A stretch of DNA of 64,000 nucleotides from Sphingomonas sp. Root720 (GCF_001428605.1 NZ_LMID01000010.1:163194-227193), one strand, 5' to 3'; shown: positions 52,271 through 61,762, numbered from the stretch's first letter. Notes: generated by a model from the sequence alone, not told the origin. Translations and numbers: made by a program.

Positions 52271-54928
52271 CTAGCCGGCCGCGCTGCGGACCATGCGCTG
52301 TGGGGTGAGCTGCTCGGCCTCGATCGGGTCGTCGAAGGCGACGCCGATGCGGCCCTCGTCGGCCCAGCGCACCACGCCGTCGATCGGATGGCCGTCTCCG
52401 AAATCGATCGCGACCGTCTCGCCCGGCCGGAAGGGGATGGCGCATTCGACCATCGCGCCCGAACGGGACAGGTTCCGCACCCGGCCCGGCTCGACGCCGC
52501 GCGCGCTGCGGATCGTCGCCGAGCGCAGCATCGCGACACGCGGATCGCGGGTGACGAGCAGGCCCGGCATGGCGAGCTTGCCCGACCCGGCGACGCGCGC
52601 GCGCGCCTCGTCCGACAGCATCGGCCTGCCGAAAATATAGCCCTGGATATGGCTGCAGCCGAGCGAGCGAATCAGCGCCAGCTCGTCGGGGGTCTCGGCG
52701 CCTTCGGCGGTCGTCTCCATCTCCAGGCTTTCGGCCAGCGCCACGATCGCGCGGATGATCGCGGCGTTGCGGTTGCCGGGAACGGCCGCGCCGCGCACGA
52801 AGCTCTGGTCGATCTTTATCTTGTTGAACGGCGCCTTCTTCAGATAGCCGAGCGACGAATAGCCGGTGCCGAAGTCGTCGAGCGCGAAGCGCACGCCGAT
52901 CGCCTTGAGCCGGGCGAACATCGCATCGATCGCGGCATCGTCGTTGAGGAACACGCCTTCGGTGATCTCGAGCTCCAGCCGTCCCGGCGGCAGTTGCGCG
53001 GCGGCGAGCGCCGACATGACGGTCCCCGGCAAGGACGGATTGGCGAACTGGATCGGCGAGATGTTGACCGCGACCCGCACCGGATCGGGCCAGTTCGCCG
53101 CCTCCAGGCAGGCGGTTCGCAGCACCCATTCGCCGATCTGCGGGATCAGGCCGATCTCCTCGGCGACCGGAATGAAATCGGCGGGCGAGATCGGCCCGCG
53201 GGTCGGATGGTTCCAGCGGACGAGCGCCTCGAAACAGACGATCGTCTCGCTCTGGGCGTCCACGACCGGCTGATAGGCCAGATGCAGCCCGCTCTCCGTC
53301 ATCACCTTGCGCAGGTCCATCTCGAGCAGACGCCGGTCCTTCGCGCTGGCATGCATCTCTGGCTCGTAGAAGCGATGCACGCCCTTGCCGTCGGCCTTCG
53401 CCGCATAGAGCGCCAAGTCGGCGTTGCGCACCAGCGCATCGGCAGTGGCACCGTCGTCGGGCGCGATGGCGATGCCGATCGAAGCGCCGATCGAGACGTG
53501 CGATCCGTCGATCAGATAAGGTTGCGACACTTCCTGGATGATCGCCGAGGCGAGGGTGGCGAGGCGGTTCCTCTCGGAGAAGCCGGGCAGCACGACGTTG
53601 AACTCGTCGCCTCCGAGACGGCCGACCTGGCCGTCCTGCTGTACCACCCGCTGCAGCCGTTCGGCCACCTGGCGCAGGAGGCTGTCCCCGACCGGATGAC
53701 CGAGCGTGTCGTTGACCATCTTGAAACGGTCGAGGTCGAGCATGAACAGCGCCGCGCGCTTGGGTCGTCCGGCGATGTCGCGCAGCGATTCGTCGAGGGT
53801 GCGCCGCATCAGGATGCGGTTGGGCAGGCCGGTCAGCGAATCATAGCTGGCGAGGCGCTTCACCTCGGCCTCCGAGCGGCGCATTTCGGTCAGATCGGTG
53901 CCGCTGCCACGGAAGCCCAGGAAATGGCCATATTCGTCGAAGGCCGGACGGCCGGATAACGACCACCAGCGCACGTCATGCTCGCCGGCCGCACGCACGG
54001 CGATCTCGGAAAAGGCGAGCCGGGTCGACAGGTGGAAGCCCAGCGTCCGCTCGCCGGCACCGGTACCGGTACCGGCGCTGGCTTCATGCAGCACCAGGCC
54101 GGTCATCGGTGCCCCCAGCAGCTGGTCGACCGTCAGATCGAGCGCCGCCGCGATCTGCGGGGAGATATAGGTGATCAGGCCACGATCGTCGGTTTCCCAG
54201 AACCAGCCACGCCGGCTCTCCTCGAACTCGCTCAGCAGCAGCGACGCCTTCAGCGAGATCGCCGCATTGGCCAGCCAGCGGCGCGACACGACATAGCTGC
54301 GCTCCGAGATCCCGCCGAGCATGACCATGGCTATGCCGAGCAACGGCACCAGCATCACCAGCGTCGCCCATTGGCCGAGGATCACGGTGGCCGCGATCGA
54401 CAGGCACAGCCACAGCGCCAGCGCGGCGGTGGGCACCGGCGCGAAGACGAGCGTGGTGATGACCAGCAGTCCGCAATGCGCGATTGCGGCGAGCGGCCAG
54501 TGCGGCGCGGCGATCCCGTTGGCGGAAGCCAGCAGCCACGCCGACCAGCCCGCGCCCTGAACCACCCCGAACGCCGCGACGAGGCCGTGCATCGCTTCGG
54601 GGGAGGACGGTCCCCGCCAGCCTCGCCGGGCGGCCAGCCGGATCGCTCCGCCCGCCCCGAGCATCGCCAGCATCGGCGCCACGATCATCCAGAAAGCACC
54701 GCTGCCGATCAGCGGACGACACAGCAGCCAAAGCCCGGCGGCGGCGATCAGGTCGGCGGCCAGCAGCAGTGGCAGCGCGTCGGTCGCCATGCGCACGCGG
54801 TTGGCGACGGATTGCTGGTCATGCACGTCGCCGCGCGGGAACAGGCCGCGCAGGAATCGCACCCCCTTCACCTCGACGTCGCCGCGCCCTTCTATGGCGA
54901 AGGCCGATCTTCCGCGTACCCGCCGCAT
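52271..54928 (-). CDS. Membrane-bound GGDEF-EAL protein with C-terminal PilZ domain (cyclic-di-GMP turnover)
   Basis: 885 residues. Five or six TM helices (about 48-200) precede a PAS domain (about 225-340). GGDEF follows with RLGGDEFNVV intact and no RxxD inhibitory site upstream. The EAL domain is complete: FEALVRWNHP, NISP, ELEITEGVF, DDFGTGYSSL, KIDQSFV, AEGAET and QGYIFGRP. The C-terminus (~100 residues) has NLSRSGAMVE, a PilZ signature, although the RxxxR part is not canonical. GAGGGAGA supports the ATG at 54928. A membrane sensor that may both make and degrade c-di-GMP. Confidence 0.92.
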   Translation of the reverse strand: MRRVRGRSAFAIEGRGDVEVKGVRFLRGLFPRGDVHDQQSVANRVRMATDALPLLLAADLIAAAGLWLLCRPLIGSGAFWMIVAPMLAMLGAGGAIRLAARRGWRGPSSPEAMHGLVAAFGVVQGAGWSAWLLASANGIAAPHWPLAAIAHCGLLVITTLVFAPVPTAALALWLCLSIAATVILGQWATLVMLVPLLGIAMVMLGGISERSYVVSRRWLANAAISLKASLLLSEFEESRRGWFWETDDRGLITYISPQIAAALDLTVDQLLGAPMTGLVLHEASAGTGTGAGERTLGFHLSTRLAFSEIAVRAAGEHDVRWWSLSGRPAFDEYGHFLGFRGSGTDLTEMRRSEAEVKRLASYDSLTGLPNRILMRRTLDESLRDIAGRPKRAALFMLDLDRFKMVNDTLGHPVGDSLLRQVAERLQRVVQQDGQVGRLGGDEFNVVLPGFSERNRLATLASAIIQEVSQPYLIDGSHVSIGASIGIAIAPDDGATADALVRNADLALYAAKADGKGVHRFYEPEMHASAKDRRLLEMDLRKVMTESGLHLAYQPVVDAQSETIVCFEALVRWNHPTRGPISPADFIPVAEEIGLIPQIGEWVLRTACLEAANWPDPVRVAVNISPIQFANPSLPGTVMSALAAAQLPPGRLELEITEGVFLNDDAAIDAMFARLKAIGVRFALDDFGTGYSSLGYLKKAPFNKIKIDQSFVRGAAVPGNRNAAIIRAIVALAESLEMETTAEGAETPDELALIRSLGCSHIQGYIFGRPMLSDEARARVAGSGKLAMPGLLVTRDPRVAMLRSATIRSARGVEPGRVRNLSRSGAMVECAIPFRPGETVAIDFGDGHPIDGVVRWADEGRIGVAFDDPIEAEQLTPQRMVRSAAG

Positions 54929-54994
54929 CCGGCGATTCTCCCTCGATCACGCACGGATCGCGGGGACCCGTCCCCGCACCCGTCGAGTCGGGGC

Positions 54995-55786
54995 TTAACC
55001 CAAGCTGCTTAATTTCGTTTGAACTTCGCCGTCGATCACGCTGGCGCGCAGCAACCAGCGCCGGTCCCCCTCGAGACCCAGGGCGGTCAGCGTGCCGCTG
55101 CGATAGGCGCCGGTATCGATCCCCACGCGATTCGCCTGGACGTCGGGCTCGGTCGAAATCGAATGGCCATGGACGATGAAGGCGCCGTGATCCCCCTTGT
55201 GGTCGAGGAACTCGCGACGGATCCAGCGCATATCCTGCGGATTCTGCTCCTCCAGCGAAACCCCTGGGCGGACCCCGGCATGGACCAGGACATAATCGCC
55301 GAAACGGATCGCATCGGGCAGTGTTTCGAGGAACTGACGGTGGCGTTCGGGAATGTAATGCCGCAGCGTCTCGGGCGGCGGCAATTCCTCGCCCAGGGTC
55401 GCGACCGGCACGCCGTAGCTGGCCAGCGTTTCATATCCCCCGAATTTCAGCCACAGATTCTGGCTCTGATCGTCCTGGGGATCGAGCGCACGCAGCATGG
55501 CCTCCTCATGGTTGCCCATCAGGACGTGGAAGGTCGCGAAGCTGGGCAGGCCGCTGATCGCATATTCCACGGTTTCCGCCGAATAGGGGCCGCGATCGAC
55601 GAGATCGCCGAGCAGCACGACATGGTTGTCGGCGTCCGATCGGGCGGCGATATCATCGCGGATATGCGCGAGCAGCGGCAGCAGCAGATCGAGACGGCCA
55701 TGGATGTCGCCGACCGCATAGACACGCTGTCCCGACGGCACCTGCGGCCGAGGCGTGTCGGTGCGCCGGGCGGTCAGCGTATTCAT
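54995..55786 (-). CDS. Metallophosphoesterase / PPP-type serine-threonine phosphatase
   Basis: 263 residues from ATG 55786. The PPP motifs GDIHGRLD, GDLVDRGPYS and MGNHEE are in order, with metal-binding His in VLVHAGVRPG and HGHSIS. It resembles bacterial PrpA/ApaH-like phosphatases. Substrate could be phosphoprotein, diadenosine polyphosphate or another ester. Divergent from the methyltransferase-like gene at 56015. Confidence 0.88.
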   Translation of the reverse strand: MNTLTARRTDTPRPQVPSGQRVYAVGDIHGRLDLLLPLLAHIRDDIAARSDADNHVVLLGDLVDRGPYSAETVEYAISGLPSFATFHVLMGNHEEAMLRALDPQDDQSQNLWLKFGGYETLASYGVPVATLGEELPPPETLRHYIPERHRQFLETLPDAIRFGDYVLVHAGVRPGVSLEEQNPQDMRWIRREFLDHKGDHGAFIVHGHSISTEPDVQANRVGIDTGAYRSGTLTALGLEGDRRWLLRASVIDGEVQTKLSSLG

Positions 55787-56014
55787 CCGCTGCCGCCATC
55801 CCCTGTCACCGCCTTGTTCAAATCCCGGTTGGTCCAAAGCAACATCTCCAACCATCGGAATATGGCGCCGCGGCGACGGAATGGCAATGCGATCGGCCAA
55901 GACGGCAAGGTTAGGTTCAGCCGGAACCGTCATGCTGACGGCACCCATCGTCCCGTTCATCATCTACACGGTTGAAACCATGCACTTGTACGGCCATAGA
56001 GCAGCCGATCGATC

Positions 56015-57433
56015 ATGACCGTAAACGCACCCATTCAATCCCACCCCGCCCAGCTACAGGAACGGTCCCTGTTTCGCTCCATCGCGACCCGGGTCTATCG
56101 TTGGTGGCACGACCTGCGCACCGGCGGGCGGCAGGACGAGGAGCCGGTTCTCCTCAAGCCCTTTTCCTTCTGGGCGGGTCAGACGAGCGCGCTCTCCGGC
56201 GAGGGCGGCGCCGATCCCAGCCTGGTGGCCGGCTATGCCTTCCACACCGACTATGTGCCGTCGACCGGCGGCCGGATGCGCTATCGGGTGCGGCTGCCCG
56301 GCCTGACCGGTACGCGGGGCCAGCTGACCATCAACATCAACGGGCTCACCGAGCTGGGCGAATCCGTATCACCCAAGGTGCTGACCTTTCCGATCGAAAA
56401 ACTTGTCGCCGAGGGCGGCGAGTTCGAAGTCACCAAGTTCGGATCGCCCGGTCATAGCTATGCGATCATGGGCACGCTCAGCGAGGACGCGGATGCCCGC
56501 GCCGAGCGGATCGAGATCAGCCTGAAGGGTGGCGACAGCAGCGACGCGCTGCGCGCCCGGCTGGAGGCCGCGCGCCGCGAATTCCTTTCCGCGCCCGGCA
56601 GCGGGGCGCTCAAGAAGATCGTCGTGCGCCGCCGCGCGACGCTGGCGCATCCGATCTCGCAGATGTGCACCGCTTCGCAGATGGCCGAGCCGATTTACGC
56701 GGAATGGTGCCGTCGCATGGACAATGCCCCCACCCGCCACCGAAAGCAGTGGGAGTTCGTCTTCATCCTGCGCGCGCTGGAATATTATGGCGCGCTGCGG
56801 CCCGGTTCGCGCGGCCTCGGCTTCGGGGTCGGGATCGAGCCGCTGTCGTCGATCTTCGCCGCGACGGGCTGCGAGGTCGTCGCGACCGATCTAGCCGCCG
56901 ACGACGACCGGGCTCAGGTCTGGAACAATACCGATCAGCTCGGGTCCAACCTGCGGCAGATCCACAATCCGCAGCTGTGCGACGAGGCCGCCTTCTTCGA
57001 GCGCGTTTCTTATCGCCCCGTCGACATGAACGCGATCCCGGCGGATCTCGTCGACTTCGACTTCACCTGGTCGTCCTGCGCCTACGAGCATCTCGGCTCG
57101 ATCGAGGCCGGGCTGGCCTTCTTCGAGAACTCTCTCAAGTGCCTGGGCCCCGGCGGGATCGCGGTGCACACCACCGAGCTCAACCTGAGCTCGAACAGCT
57201 CGACCCTCGACAAGGGCGGCACGGTAATCTTCCGTCGCCGCGACTTCGAGACGCTGGCAGAGCGATTGCTGGCCCAAGGGCATGAGGTGATGCCGATCAC
57301 CTTCGACAGCGGCGATACCGATCTGGACCGTTTCATAGATCTGCCGCCCTATTCCAGCGATCCGCATCTGAAATTGCAGTTGCTGCGCTGGGTTTCGACC
57401 TCTTTCGGGATGATCGTGAGAAAAAAGAGCTGA
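56015..57433 (+). CDS. Two-domain protein: N-terminal beta-rich domain plus SAM-dependent methyltransferase
   Basis: 472 residues. The N-terminal half (about 45-190: FHTDYVPSTGGRMRYRVRLP, QLTININGLTE) looks like an all-beta carbohydrate-binding-like module. The C-terminal half (about 265-472) is a class I methyltransferase: GLGFGVGIEPLSSIFAATG with VVATDLAAD, a DFTWSSCAYEHLG active segment, and LGPGGIAVHTTELN. It is paralogous to the protein at 60485. It lies upstream of the kpsF-kdsB genes and is probably a polysaccharide methyltransferase; that is inferred. Confidence 0.78.
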   Translation: MTVNAPIQSHPAQLQERSLFRSIATRVYRWWHDLRTGGRQDEEPVLLKPFSFWAGQTSALSGEGGADPSLVAGYAFHTDYVPSTGGRMRYRVRLPGLTGTRGQLTININGLTELGESVSPKVLTFPIEKLVAEGGEFEVTKFGSPGHSYAIMGTLSEDADARAERIEISLKGGDSSDALRARLEAARREFLSAPGSGALKKIVVRRRATLAHPISQMCTASQMAEPIYAEWCRRMDNAPTRHRKQWEFVFILRALEYYGALRPGSRGLGFGVGIEPLSSIFAATGCEVVATDLAADDDRAQVWNNTDQLGSNLRQIHNPQLCDEAAFFERVSYRPVDMNAIPADLVDFDFTWSSCAYEHLGSIEAGLAFFENSLKCLGPGGIAVHTTELNLSSNSSTLDKGGTVIFRRRDFETLAERLLAQGHEVMPITFDSGDTDLDRFIDLPPYSSDPHLKLQLLRWVSTSFGMIVRKKS

Positions 57434-57571
57434 TCATCAAGGCAACTTCGGAATGTCTCCGTCGTTGATACATAGCTCCATGGTCCGTTTTGGTGCATTG
57501 CCGCAATTTGCTATTGCAACAAATGCATCCCTGTATATTTTCAGGGCGCGCGTGGGGCCAGGGAGACGAGC

Positions 57572-58564
57572 GTGATAACACACGACATCCGGTCCGAAGC
57601 GACCGCGAAGCATTTATTGGAACGTGGCCGCCAGGTTTTGAGGGCCGAGATCGACGCCCTCGTCCAGCTCGAGGCCTATCTCGACGACAATTTTCCCACC
57701 GCCGTCCACATGCTCGATGCGACCAAGGGCCGCATCGTCGTGACGGGCATGGGCAAGTCGGGCCACATGGCCCGCAAGATCGCCGCCACCTTCGCGGCGA
57801 CGGGTTCGCCCGCCATCTTCATCCATCCGGCCGAAGCAGCGCATGGCGATCTCGGCATGGTGCAGCACGGCGACACGCTGATCGTGTTGTCCAATTCGGG
57901 CTCGACCCCCGAGCTGACCCCGGTGATGCAACATTGCCGCAGCCTTCGCATCCGCATCATCGGCATCGCCTCGCGGCTCGATTCGCCGGTGATGCAGGCG
58001 TCCGACGTCCGCCTGCTGCTGCCGCAGGTGCGCGAGGCCTGCCCCAGCAACATCGCGCCGACCAGCTCGACCGCGATGATGCTCGCGCTCGGCGACGCGC
58101 TCGCCATGGCGCTGATGGATCTGCGCGGCGTCGCCCGCGACAATCTCAAGCAGCTTCATCCCGGCGGGGCGATCGGCCTGCGCCTGATGGCGGTGCGCGA
58201 GATGATGCACGGCGGCGCCAGCCTGCCGCTCGTCCGCCGCGACACGCCGATGCGCGACGTGATCATGACGATGACGTCGATGGGCTTCGGCGCCGCCGGC
58301 GTGTGCGCTGACGACGGCCGTCTGGTCGGCGTCATCACCGACGGCGACCTTCGTCGCCATGTCGGCGACCTGGGCGATGGCGTCGCGGCCGACGTCATGA
58401 CGCGCAGCCCCAAGACGGTGCCGCCCGAAACGCTCGCCGAAGATGCGCTGATGATCATGAACGACTGCAAGATCACGACCGTCTTCGTGATGGAGGACGA
58501 GCGCCCCGACTATCCGGCGGGGATCGTCCATATCCACGATTTCGTGCGCTACGGCCTGAGCTGA
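57572..58564 (+). CDS. kpsF: KpsF/GutQ-family sugar-phosphate isomerase (arabinose-5-phosphate isomerase)
   Basis: 330 residues from a GTG at 57572, with AGGGAGACGAGC just upstream. The SIS domain (40-190) has VTGMGKSGHMARKIAATFAA and VLSNSGSTPELTPVMQHC; HPAEAAHGDLGMV follows the catalytic His. Two CBS domains (about 205-330) make up the C-terminus. It converts ribulose-5-P to arabinose-5-P, the first committed step to Kdo. Together with kdsB it argues for Kdo-containing surface glycan. The gene is 14 bp upstream of kdsB. Confidence 0.93.
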   Translation: MITHDIRSEATAKHLLERGRQVLRAEIDALVQLEAYLDDNFPTAVHMLDATKGRIVVTGMGKSGHMARKIAATFAATGSPAIFIHPAEAAHGDLGMVQHGDTLIVLSNSGSTPELTPVMQHCRSLRIRIIGIASRLDSPVMQASDVRLLLPQVREACPSNIAPTSSTAMMLALGDALAMALMDLRGVARDNLKQLHPGGAIGLRLMAVREMMHGGASLPLVRRDTPMRDVIMTMTSMGFGAAGVCADDGRLVGVITDGDLRRHVGDLGDGVAADVMTRSPKTVPPETLAEDALMIMNDCKITTVFVMEDERPDYPAGIVHIHDFVRYGLS

Positions 58565-58578
58565 CGCCAGCCCCAGGC

Positions 58579-59382
58579 ATGGCAGACATCGCGGTCGTCA
58601 TTCCCGCGCGCTATAAGTCGTCGCGCTATCCGGCCAAGCCGTTGGCTCCCCTGGTAGGCGCCTCGGGCGTCGCCAAGCCGCTGATCCGGCGAAGCTGGGA
58701 ATGCGCCACCGCGATCGCCGACCCGGGCTCGGTCTGGGTCGCGACCGACGACGACCGCATCGCCGATGCGGTGCGCGGCTTCGGCGGACAGGTGGTGATG
58801 ACCGCCGAAGGCTGCGCCAACGGCACCGAACGGTGCGCGGACGCAATTGCGCGGCTGGGCATCGACCCGGAGGTGGTCGTTAACCTGCAGGGCGACGCGC
58901 CGCTCACGCCGCGCCATGTCGTTACTGCGCTGGTCGATGCCCTCCGCGCCACGCCGGGCATGGCGATGACCACCCCGGCGATCCGCTGCGCCCGGAGCAC
59001 CTATGCCCATCTTGTCGAGGACCAGGCGCAGGGTCGGGTCGGCGGCACCACCGTGGTGTTCGGCGCCGACCGGCGGGCGCTCTATTTCTCGAAGCGGGTC
59101 ATCCCGCACCTGCCGCCCGACGCGGCGGCGCTGGCCTTTCCGCCGGTCCATCTCCACCTCGGCGTCTATGCCTATCGGCCCGAGGCGCTGCGCCGCTACG
59201 TCGCGATGGGAGTCTCCGAACTCGAGCAGCTCGAGGGTCTTGAGCAGCTGCGGTTCCTGGCGGGCGGGGTCGCGGTCGGGGTGGTACCGTTCGACCCGAT
59301 CGAATGGGATGCGATCGAGCTCAACAACCCGACCGACGTCGCCCCCATCGAGGCCATCCTCAAAGCCCGCGGGATCGAATAA
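58579..59382 (+). CDS. kdsB: 3-deoxy-manno-octulosonate (Kdo) cytidylyltransferase
   Basis: 267 residues. The signature VVIPARYKSSRYPAKPLAPL is at 6-25. VWVATDDDRI, MTAEGCANGTER and VVNLQGDAPLTP match the CMP-Kdo synthetase active site (the usual is QGDEP; here QGDAP). Long residues 110-160 hold the insertion LRATPGMAMTTPAIRCARST. It makes CMP-Kdo for transfer into a polysaccharide or lipid. Related CMP-sugar synthetases (CMP-Kdo8N, Leg) cannot be excluded. Confidence 0.92.
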   Translation: MADIAVVIPARYKSSRYPAKPLAPLVGASGVAKPLIRRSWECATAIADPGSVWVATDDDRIADAVRGFGGQVVMTAEGCANGTERCADAIARLGIDPEVVVNLQGDAPLTPRHVVTALVDALRATPGMAMTTPAIRCARSTYAHLVEDQAQGRVGGTTVVFGADRRALYFSKRVIPHLPPDAAALAFPPVHLHLGVYAYRPEALRRYVAMGVSELEQLEGLEQLRFLAGGVAVGVVPFDPIEWDAIELNNPTDVAPIEAILKARGIE

Positions 59383-59391
59383 GACACCCGC

Positions 59392-60417
59392 ATGACCGGT
59401 TCGATTCTGCACAGGCTGATGGCACCCTGGTGGGCCGCGCAGTTGTTGACCGGCACCAAATCCTTCCTCGACAATCCGCTGATCGGGTCGGAGGACCTCA
59501 ACCGGCGCGGGCTTCATGGCTGGCGGGTGGCGCGGGCGCGCCAGCTCGCCGAGCGCCGGCGGGCACGGCTGGCCGGCCGGATCGCACGCGAGGATCGGGA
59601 GGCGTTCGAACGCGACGGATTCGTCATAAAGCGAGACTTCCTGCCGCCCGCAACTTTCGCCGCATTGCGCGACGGGCTGCTCGACTGGGCCGGGCCCGCG
59701 CGCGAGATGATACAAGGCGACACGATCACCCGGCGCTACGCCGTCGACCCGGAACTGATCCGCGCCGTGCCCGCGATGAAGGAACTGCTGCGTGACGAAC
59801 GGTGGCGGGGGCTCGCGCGCTATGTTGCCAGCTTCGACATCGAGCCGCTGCTCTACGTCCAGTCGATCCTCAGCCGCCGCCACGACGCGTCGCCCGATCC
59901 GCAGACCCGGCTCCACGCCGACACCTTCCATCCGACGATGAAGGCCTGGCTGTTCCTCGAGGATGTCGGACCCGGCGACGGACCGTTCAGCTATGTCCCG
60001 GGATCGCACCGGCTGACACCCGAACGCCTGGCCTGGGAAAAGCGCCGCAGCCTGACCGTCGGCCGCGACGGCGACCTCCTGTCGGCGCGCGGCTCCTTCC
60101 GGATCGGGGACGAGGAATTGCCCGGTCTCGGCCTGCCCCCCTCAAGGGCGTTCGCGGTTCCCGCCAACACGCTGGTCGTCGCCGACACCTACGGCTTCCA
60201 TGCCCGCACCACCAGCGACCGGCCGACGACACGGATCGAGCTGTTCGCCTATAGCCGCCGCAACCCGTTCCTGCCCTTCACCGGCCTCGACCCGTGGAGC
60301 CTGCCCGGCATCGCCGAACGCCGCATCCCGCTGCTCTGGCTGACCCACGATATCTATCGCCGCTGGATCGGCCAGCCCTGGGCCAAGGCCGGCCGCAAGA
60401 GACCCGGCGATGAATAG
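59392..60417 (+). CDS. Phytanoyl-CoA dioxygenase (PhyH)-family 2OG-Fe(II) oxygenase
   Basis: 341 residues. The HxD iron motif is RLHADTFHP (near 175-178) and the distal His is in TYGFHARTTS with the 2OG Arg in RPTTRIELF. Residues 1-60 form a Trp/Arg-rich N-terminal extension that is not predicted as a clear membrane segment. PhyH proteins hydroxylate hydrophobic or glycan substrates. In a Kdo/methyltransferase cluster it may decorate a surface sugar or lipid; the substrate is unknown. Confidence 0.88.
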   Translation: MTGSILHRLMAPWWAAQLLTGTKSFLDNPLIGSEDLNRRGLHGWRVARARQLAERRRARLAGRIAREDREAFERDGFVIKRDFLPPATFAALRDGLLDWAGPAREMIQGDTITRRYAVDPELIRAVPAMKELLRDERWRGLARYVASFDIEPLLYVQSILSRRHDASPDPQTRLHADTFHPTMKAWLFLEDVGPGDGPFSYVPGSHRLTPERLAWEKRRSLTVGRDGDLLSARGSFRIGDEELPGLGLPPSRAFAVPANTLVVADTYGFHARTTSDRPTTRIELFAYSRRNPFLPFTGLDPWSLPGIAERRIPLLWLTHDIYRRWIGQPWAKAGRKRPGDE

Positions 60418-60434
60418 CCTGGCGCCCCGCCGGG

Positions 60435-60453
60435 GGAAGCGCTTTGCGCTTCC
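60435..60453. repeat. Compact perfect hairpin in the glycan cluster
   Basis: GGAAGCGC (60435-60442), loop TTT, GCGCTTCC (60446-60453): a perfect 8-bp stem with 3-nt loop, 17 bp after the PhyH stop and before the co-directional gene at 60485. It is a probable REP-like or attenuator element. Confidence 0.5.
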
Positions 60454-60484
60454 ACCTCAGACGATCAGGCTCTAAGGGGCGACG

Positions 60485-61675
60485 ATGGAAGCGCACGCCC
60501 AGGACACCGCCCGCGACCTCGATCCGTTCGGATTCATGGTCGGTCATGGCAGTGCCATCCGCTCGCTCGGCGGCAAGGAACGCAGCCCCGACCCCCGCTA
60601 TGTCTTCCACACGCCCTATGTCGAGTTCCAACCGGGCCGCGTGCTGTTCACGATCCGCTTCGATCAGCTCAAGGCCAGTTTCGGCGAGCTGCGGGTCAAC
60701 ATCAACGCCTTCATCCCGGGCAGCGGCCGTGACGCGATCTTCGTCACCTCGGCCCGGCTCCAGATGGCCGACTCCGCCGCCGTCGCGCGCGGCCTGTCCA
60801 TCTCCTTCCTCAGCGTCGCCGGCGCGACCTATGCCGCCTTCGGCTATTGCGTCGAAGGGACCGACGCCCAGGCCGCCGGCATCTCGATCCACGCCGAGCA
60901 GCTCGAGGCCAACGACGAGGCCGGACAGCAGCCGCTGCTTCCCACCCATTTCACCGGCGTCGACCTTCAGATACCGACCCGCCTGGTCAGCGAGGATGCC
61001 GTCTCCTTCACCGATCCGGCATCGCAGCCGATGACCGAGGCACAGTTCGCCGAGCCCGGCTTCGAGCTGTGGGCGTCGCGGCTGTCACCCCGCCCCGCCT
61101 CGCCCGACGCGCAGTGGCGGCTCGCCTTCATAGCCCAGGTCCTCGATCGCTACGGCATGCTCCGATCGGGCGCGCAGGGGATCGGCTGGGGCGAGGAAAG
61201 CCGGGCGCTCGCCCCGATCTTCGCGGCGGCCCAGTGCGACGCGGTACTTGCCGCCCCCCCGGTCGAACCTGCCGGCATAGCCATCGCCTGGAACGCGCTC
61301 GCCTGCTCGGCGCTCGATGCCGTGCCCGGTCCCGATGGCTCGTTCCCAGGCAAGATCGTCTCGTTGGTCGAGCAACCGGCCGATCAGCGCGGTTTCGATT
61401 TCCTCTGGTCGATCGGCATGGCCGAGCAAGGCCATGCCGCCGGCAGCTCCGTGAACCTGCTGTGCGAGCTGATGGCGGTCCTGCGGCCGGGCGGCTATGC
61501 CGTCCACATGTTCGACCTGGCGGCGGGCGATGCGGGCGCGGGTCTACCCCGGCGCGAGGTCGAACGCCTGTCGGTCATGCTGATCTCCCGGGGCTTCTCC
61601 GTGGCCCAGCTCCATTTCGGCGCCATGGGCGCGCAGGGCGACATTCCCTTCGGTCTGGTCGTCCGCAAGGACTGA
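60485..61675 (+). CDS. Paralogue of the 56015 two-domain protein with a degenerate methyltransferase
   Basis: 396 residues. The N-terminal region (YVFHTPYVEFQPGRVLFTIR and ELRVNINAFIPG) aligns with FHTDYVPSTGGRMRYRVRLP and QLTININGLTE of the 56015 protein. The C-terminal half aligns with its methyltransferase, but the SAM-binding loop GFGVGIEPLSSIF reads GIGWGEESRALAPIFAAAQC and the following acidic residue is lost (AVLAAPP). It keeps LLCELMAVLRPGGYAVHMFD. Probably catalytically altered; a scaffold or binding role with the first copy is possible. Confidence 0.7.
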   Translation: MEAHAQDTARDLDPFGFMVGHGSAIRSLGGKERSPDPRYVFHTPYVEFQPGRVLFTIRFDQLKASFGELRVNINAFIPGSGRDAIFVTSARLQMADSAAVARGLSISFLSVAGATYAAFGYCVEGTDAQAAGISIHAEQLEANDEAGQQPLLPTHFTGVDLQIPTRLVSEDAVSFTDPASQPMTEAQFAEPGFELWASRLSPRPASPDAQWRLAFIAQVLDRYGMLRSGAQGIGWGEESRALAPIFAAAQCDAVLAAPPVEPAGIAIAWNALACSALDAVPGPDGSFPGKIVSLVEQPADQRGFDFLWSIGMAEQGHAAGSSVNLLCELMAVLRPGGYAVHMFDLAAGDAGAGLPRREVERLSVMLISRGFSVAQLHFGAMGAQGDIPFGLVVRKD

Positions 61676-61762
61676 CCTTTCTCGCCGTGCCGGTGCGAGC
61701 GTTGTTTCGGGCGCAGCAAATCGGCAACTGGTGCGTTTCTTGCCGCACGACCCGGAGCGTGC

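Noticed and set aside
57494..57527. Inverted repeat TGCATT/AATGCA upstream of kpsF
   Set aside because: Only 6-bp arms with a 22-bp gap in an AT-rich patch; expected by chance.
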